Shown one piece after another: positions 41,614-64,000 of a DNA stretch of 64,000 bases (positions are counted from its first letter, which is position 1; every line of letters starts with the position of its first letter). Source of the DNA: Cinnamomum chago (lineage: Eukaryota > Streptophyta > Magnoliopsida > Laurales > Lauraceae); the NCBI GenBank assembly GCA_038049695.1, contig CP142457.1, forward strand, positions 61,252,501 through 61,316,500, in the 5' to 3' direction. A program made the position numbers and the translations under genes. The notes under the pieces were generated by a model. The model was not told the origin of the DNA. It did no database searches and was given only the letters and a program-made list of their open reading frames with translations.

Positions 41614-42858
41614 GGATTTTACGAGAAAAATCCCGAAATATAGTCATATATCCCGAAAGGTCATCGCAAATTGTATAGCACCAATGAGGTTTGTCAGACC
41701 TTATTTCCTTTTTTTTTTTTCAACTTTGATGATGAGGGCGATGCTAGCATCACTCTTCAGCGCATCTCCTTATGCACAATTTGATAGTGGGGGAGTTGAA
41801 GAAATATACACAATTTGCTATATCGTCACTCGACAGAACATGATGAGCCATGACTGTTTATATTCTTGGTTCTACCCTTTTGCCCCAGTTAAATTTGGGC
41901 TATTTAGTGTAATTGTCGATTATGTGGGTAGAGTGTTTTAGTGGGGAAGATATTAAGTGGTCCATTATATGCTAGAAAACATTGAATGAATAAATTATAT
42001 ACCGAAAGTGGGTTGTAGTGCTGCGTCTTGTACCAATGCTTGTCTATGCCATCTATTAATAACTAGCACATAATGGAAGATAAATTATCTGAATCCCATT
42101 GCATTCTTATATTTTACATATTAAAAATAAGGCGTATGAGATTATTTATGCGTCGTCACTGTGCTTCAGATTGTTGTACGCATCGAGGCTTTATCTGGAT
42201 CCAACGGCTCACTGTTTTGTCCTTACCTACTCCCTTTGGTGTCTCATCTGCTTCTTTTTTGCTTCATACTTTGTTGTTCTTCTTTTCCTCAATATTTATT
42301 AGTATCTCTTATCAATTAGGTATCATTGGGCAATCCAATTGAGAAGTATATGACACCGTTTAAAGAAGTTAGTCCCTTGCAAGCTAGCTTGGACTTGAAG
42401 AAAGCGGTGATGCGTTTCTATAGGGATGTTACAGTTCATGTTGTGGATGACTGAGGCAGTTGTGTTGGAATTGTGCATCGTGAGGACTGCAATCAGGTGA
42501 TTATTTCTAAAATCAGCTTAAAGTACAATCTCATGTGTAGTAGAACTACTAAGAGCCAGAAGGAATTTTCTTGCTGCCTCCCTAAAATTGGAAGCCAAGT
42601 AAGCTCGACGAGTGACGATATAGCAAATTGTGTATATTTCTCCATATTCCCCACTAAGAAATTGTATATTAGGAGATGTGCTGACGAACGACGCTAGCGT
42701 CGCCCTCATTAGACACGAGTGACGCTAACGTCGCTCCTATCAAAGTTGAAAAAAAAAAGAAAATGAAATAAGGCCGGAAGGACCTCATTGGTGTTACACA
42801 ATTTGCGAGGACCTTTTGGGATATATGGCTATATTTCAGGACTTTTCCTTAAAAATCC
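41614..42858. mobile_element. Foldback element 1 (long inverted repeats)
   Basis: Arms at 41614-41834 and 42606-42858 are reverse complements at roughly 75-80 percent: both read, from outside in, CGCAAATTGT..AGCACCAATGAGGT-like sequence, a T-run then CAACTTTGAT, palindromes of the GACGCTAGCGTC type, and ATATACACAATTTGCTATAT. The interior (41835-42605) has no recognisable transposase. Long arms with short palindromes suggest a foldback or Mutator-like non-autonomous element. Confidence 0.75.
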
Positions 42859-42969
42859 TCTCTCTTTTTTTTTACCCATAAAACCCTTTGCCTTAATATA
42901 TCATAAAAGACAAATTTTCTTAGTGAATCTTTATATGAAAAGGATATGGGGATTTTACAAAAAAAAAAA

Positions 42970-43870
42970 ATACTTTAGATAACCAGTGGGCCAAAACAAA
43001 CACTTTAACCAATCATGCACCAGAACAATCAGTTTGCTTGAAACGGTGTTTTTTTTAGGAGTTTCACCTAGCGTCCCTAGGGACCTTATTTTTATTAAGC
43101 TAAGGGTCCCTAGGGACCCTGTGGCGGACACAAATTAGAATAAAAGAGGCGTTTTGCTCGTATTTCACTGTCAGGGCTTCTTCCTCTGCGCCCATTTCTT
43201 GCTCGAAAAAACTGTGGTCCCCTCTAACATCTGTTCTGGTTGCTGCTCCTGCTCATCCCCATCAAACACCTTTTAGTCCAACAATTTCTACACATGTGGT
43301 CCCTAATTTACATGAGCATTTGTCTTTGACAACCATATCATGCATTTGTATTTAGCAAGTGATTCAGAACCATAAACAATATAAACAAGATCATGTATTT
43401 GTATTTAGCAAGTGATTCAGAATCGGTAACAATATAAACCAGATCATGCATTTGTCTTTGGCAAGCGATTAAGAACCTAAAACAATAGAAAGTAGATCAT
43501 GTATTTGTCTCTGCCCATTGTCTTTCAAAAAAAGGCAAACACCATTTTTAGGGCATTTTTCAAACTATGAAGAGTATTGTTATACAAGGACGAAGAAGAC
43601 CCTTTTAGAAAGTGATTTTAGAGTGGAGGGGACCACAGTTTTTCGAGGAAAAAATGGGCGCAGAGGAACCTGTATGTGAAGCCCTAACAACGAAACATGA
43701 GCAAAACGCCTCTTTTATTCTAATATATGTCCGTCTCAGGGTCCCTAGGGACCCTTAGATTAGTAAAAAAGAAGGTCCCTAGGGACGCCATCGTTTCAGG
43801 CAAACTGATTGTTTTGATGTACGGTCGATTAAAGTGTTACTTTTGGCCCACTCGTTATCTAAAATTTTTT
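42970..43870. mobile_element. Foldback element 2 (long inverted repeats)
   Basis: The left arm 42970-43226 and right arm 43625-43870 are reverse complements at about 85 percent. Both contain AGTGGGCCAAAA, CAATCAGTTTGC, two copies of the palindrome GGTCCCTAGGGACC-type sequence, AATAAAAGAGGCGTTTTGCT, and AACTGTGGTCCCCTC. The loop holds a 53-bp tandem array. It ends about 180 bp before the helicase ATG. No transposase. Confidence 0.85.
43338..43520. repeat. 53-bp tandem repeat in the loop of foldback element 2
   Basis: TCATGCATTTGTATTTAGCA-type units start at 43338, 43391, 43444 and 43497, exactly 53 bp apart; the fourth is partial, and a partial unit precedes the first (from about 43314). Units differ at several positions, so the array is not recent. 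Confidence 0.9.
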
Positions 43871-44047
43871 TTTTTGGTAAATTCCTCAAAGGACATTATA
43901 TGATGCATAGCTAAAATGGTTCTTTAAAATCCCCCCCTAAAAAAAAAAAAAAAAAAAAAGTTCTTCAAAACCTTTATATTGTTTGTAAGACTAATGGGAA
44001 AGACTCTTCCTTGTTTCTCTTTGTTGGAGGCGCGAAAGCGAGAAGCA
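43871..44047 (+). promoter_or_regulatory. Helicase upstream leader and promoter candidate
   Basis: Only about 180 bp separate foldback element 2 from the DEAH9 ATG, including an A run at 43941-43959. No TATA box is evident, which is common for housekeeping plant genes. If transcription starts here, the core promoter abuts the element. Confidence 0.4.
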
Positions 44048-62432
<18,385 letters not shown>

Positions 62433-62867
62433 GTGCTTGAATCCAGACCCTGTTGGTTGCTATTTATGTAACTCATATCAAGATATTTTATACCAATTTC
62501 TTTCAAACATTAAGTCATAGACTCATAATTACTTTCTTTTTTACTGGTTGCCTCTCTTTTTCTTGTCTCTGCTTATACTTGCAATTCAACATAGGATTGA
62601 TGGAAATTCACCAACAAATTACAGTTTAGCTGTGCTTATTCTGATTATGAAGTCCTTTTAAGAGCTTCAGACATGCAACAGGCTGGATGCAATTCGAAGG
62701 AATGTGCAAAGGATTTTAGAGATCTCTCTTAAGGGCCATTTGGAAACTCTAGTCTAATAAATAAGAGCTAATCAGATTAAGGTCTAAAATAAAAGGCTCT
62801 AATTTACTGTTAGTCTGTTTGGTAATTATAAAAAAGGCTCTTATCTCATGAGGCGACTGGGTCCCAG

Positions 62868-63165
62868 TTTGGCAACTCTATTAGTAGAGTCGAGTAAAAT
62901 AAAGCCCCCATTTCTAAAAAAAAAGTCACATCAAAAGCACCTTAATTTAACTTTCCCACCATATTAAAAAAAAAAAAAAGTCAAAAAGCAACGCCTTTTC
63001 TCCATTAAAAGACAAAAAAAACTCCACTTTTCAATACAAAAAGTAAAAAAGATTCCATCACAAACAACTAAAAACAAAATACCATCATAACTCACTTATA
63101 TTTTATTCTTTCTTCAAAATAATCTTTACTTCAGTCAACTCTGTTAGTAAAGCCCCCAAACAGCC
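62868..63165. mobile_element. MITE family 2 copy, nested
   Basis: Starts GGTCCCAGTTTGGCAACTCT and ends TTAGTAAAGCCCCCAAACAGC. The interior matches 11134-11431 (ACAAACAACTAAAAACAAAA, CACTTATATTTTATTCTTTC, TTCAAAATAA). Confidence 0.7.
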
Positions 63166-63492
63166 CGGGCTTGTTTGGCCACTTCACTAGTAAGGTGGAG
63201 TGAAGTAAAGCCTCCTTTCACCGGACAAGAAAAGACTAGCGGTCATATCAAAAGTACAAAAATTCAAAATTCCCTCCATTTTTAAAAAGAAAGTAAAAAA
63301 TCAACATTATCAGGCCACTAAAAGACAAAAATCCATCTACTTTTTACCCAAAAAGTTAAAACGATTCCTTATGAAGCCACTAAAAACAAAATTTCATCAT
63401 ACTGTGATTAGACGCCCTAATATTATATTCTCTCTTCAATCTTCACTTAACTTCACTTCACCCTATAAGTATTTTTACCAAACAAACCCAAA
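63166..63492. mobile_element. MITE family 2-like copy, nested next to the previous one
   Basis: Starts GGGCTTGTTTGGCCACTTCA and ends TTTTTACCAAACAAACCCA. It contains CCACTAAAAACAAAATTTCA and other shared blocks, but is more diverged than the neighbour. Confidence 0.6.
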
Positions 63493-63735
63493 TAAAAAAT
63501 TACAATGTAGAACTCATCATTTGCGTCATTTTGAAAATTTTATGAGGTTATTTTCGTCCAAAACACAGTAAATTTTGCATTGCCCACCTCTATCTGCTTA
63601 AGTGGCAAAAGCTTTGATTTGTAAATAAGCTCTAAAAACAGAAAATACAATTAGAGGTTTACCAAATGCTCTAATATGTAAATAAACTCTAAATCATAAA
63701 ATAAAAGTTTATTTTTAGAGTTACCAAACGCCCCT

Positions 63736-64000
63736 AGACTTCTATTTTGAAGACCAAATCAATAAGCCATTGGGTAAATCCCATCTAATAATAACAATCG
63801 TAGTGGTAGCAGTATTAGTAATAATTATAATGGTGATGATGATGATACCAATATACTGTTGAATCACAAGTTTTTTTGGTCATTCTCCTAGAGAAAATGA
63901 TAAATTCTTGTCACTATCCTCATATTTGGCTATTGGAGGGTTTTTATTTTTTGGCAATCATTTAAAGGATGGAGCTGGGGCCTATTCTAATTGACATGCA
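63736..64000. other. Right edge, inside the helicase gene's next intron
   Basis: No exon was recognised. A GATGATGATGATGAT run lies near 63833-63846. The next helicase exon must lie to the right. Confidence 0.4.

Larger units (their letters stand above)
62732..63735. mobile_element. MITE family 3 copy containing two other MITEs
   Basis: Left end AGGGCCATTTGGAAACTCTA; the reverse complement of the right end is AGGGGCGTTTGGTAACTCTA. The outer parts match the copy at 15185-15640. Between the matching parts lie two family 2 elements (about 62868-63165 and 63166-63492) that are absent from the other copy. It lies in the intron after DEAH9 exon 18. Confidence 0.7.

Noticed and set aside
62581..62720. 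Possible next helicase exon after 62432
   Set aside because: The stretch opens in one frame but lacks the family sequence expected after KLxFAxAE and has no suitable acceptor and donor.

Overview
This is nuclear DNA of a flowering plant. Every protein gene is a standard angiosperm family with GT-AG introns. Genes are sparse, introns run to 3.4 kb, and introns and spacers are full of small non-autonomous transposable elements. No organelle, rRNA, tRNA, viral or bacterial gene was seen. The species cannot be fixed from sequence alone; a woody lineage such as a magnoliid is only a guess. Layout: a D-aminoacyl-tRNA deacylase (DTD, minus, 1430-5016), a class III peroxidase of the PER19 type (minus, 5817-9503), a clade-2-like glutamate receptor channel (minus, 14177-21102), a bZIP factor of the bZIP34/61 type (minus, 28986-30861), and the first 18 exons of a DEAH-box RNA helicase of the DEAH9/DHX35 type (plus, 44048-62432, running out of the window). 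Exon boundaries were worked out by hand from reading frame, GT-AG sites and family protein sequence, so single-base errors are possible. There is no operon logic. The genes are functionally unrelated (translation proofreading, cell-wall oxidation, ligand-gated channel, transcription, splicing). From memory, the Arabidopsis homologues of the outermost pair, DTD and DEAH9, are immediate neighbours, so the window may hold an old gene pair pulled about 39 kb apart by three other genes and repeats. The rest of the DNA is a dense collection of miniature elements. The best are: a complete 287-bp LTR element with 70-bp LTRs, primer-binding site and polypurine tract (SMART/TRIM type, 55710-55996); two neighbouring long-inverted-repeat (foldback) elements just upstream of the helicase (41.6-43.9 kb); a miniature element with two others inserted in it (62.7-63.7 kb) and a less interrupted relative at 15.2 kb; tRNA-derived SINEs with clear target duplications (6454-6674 and 45749-45812); a hAT-like element with an 8-bp target duplication (39826-40214); and a 195-bp duplication that brackets helicase exon 4.
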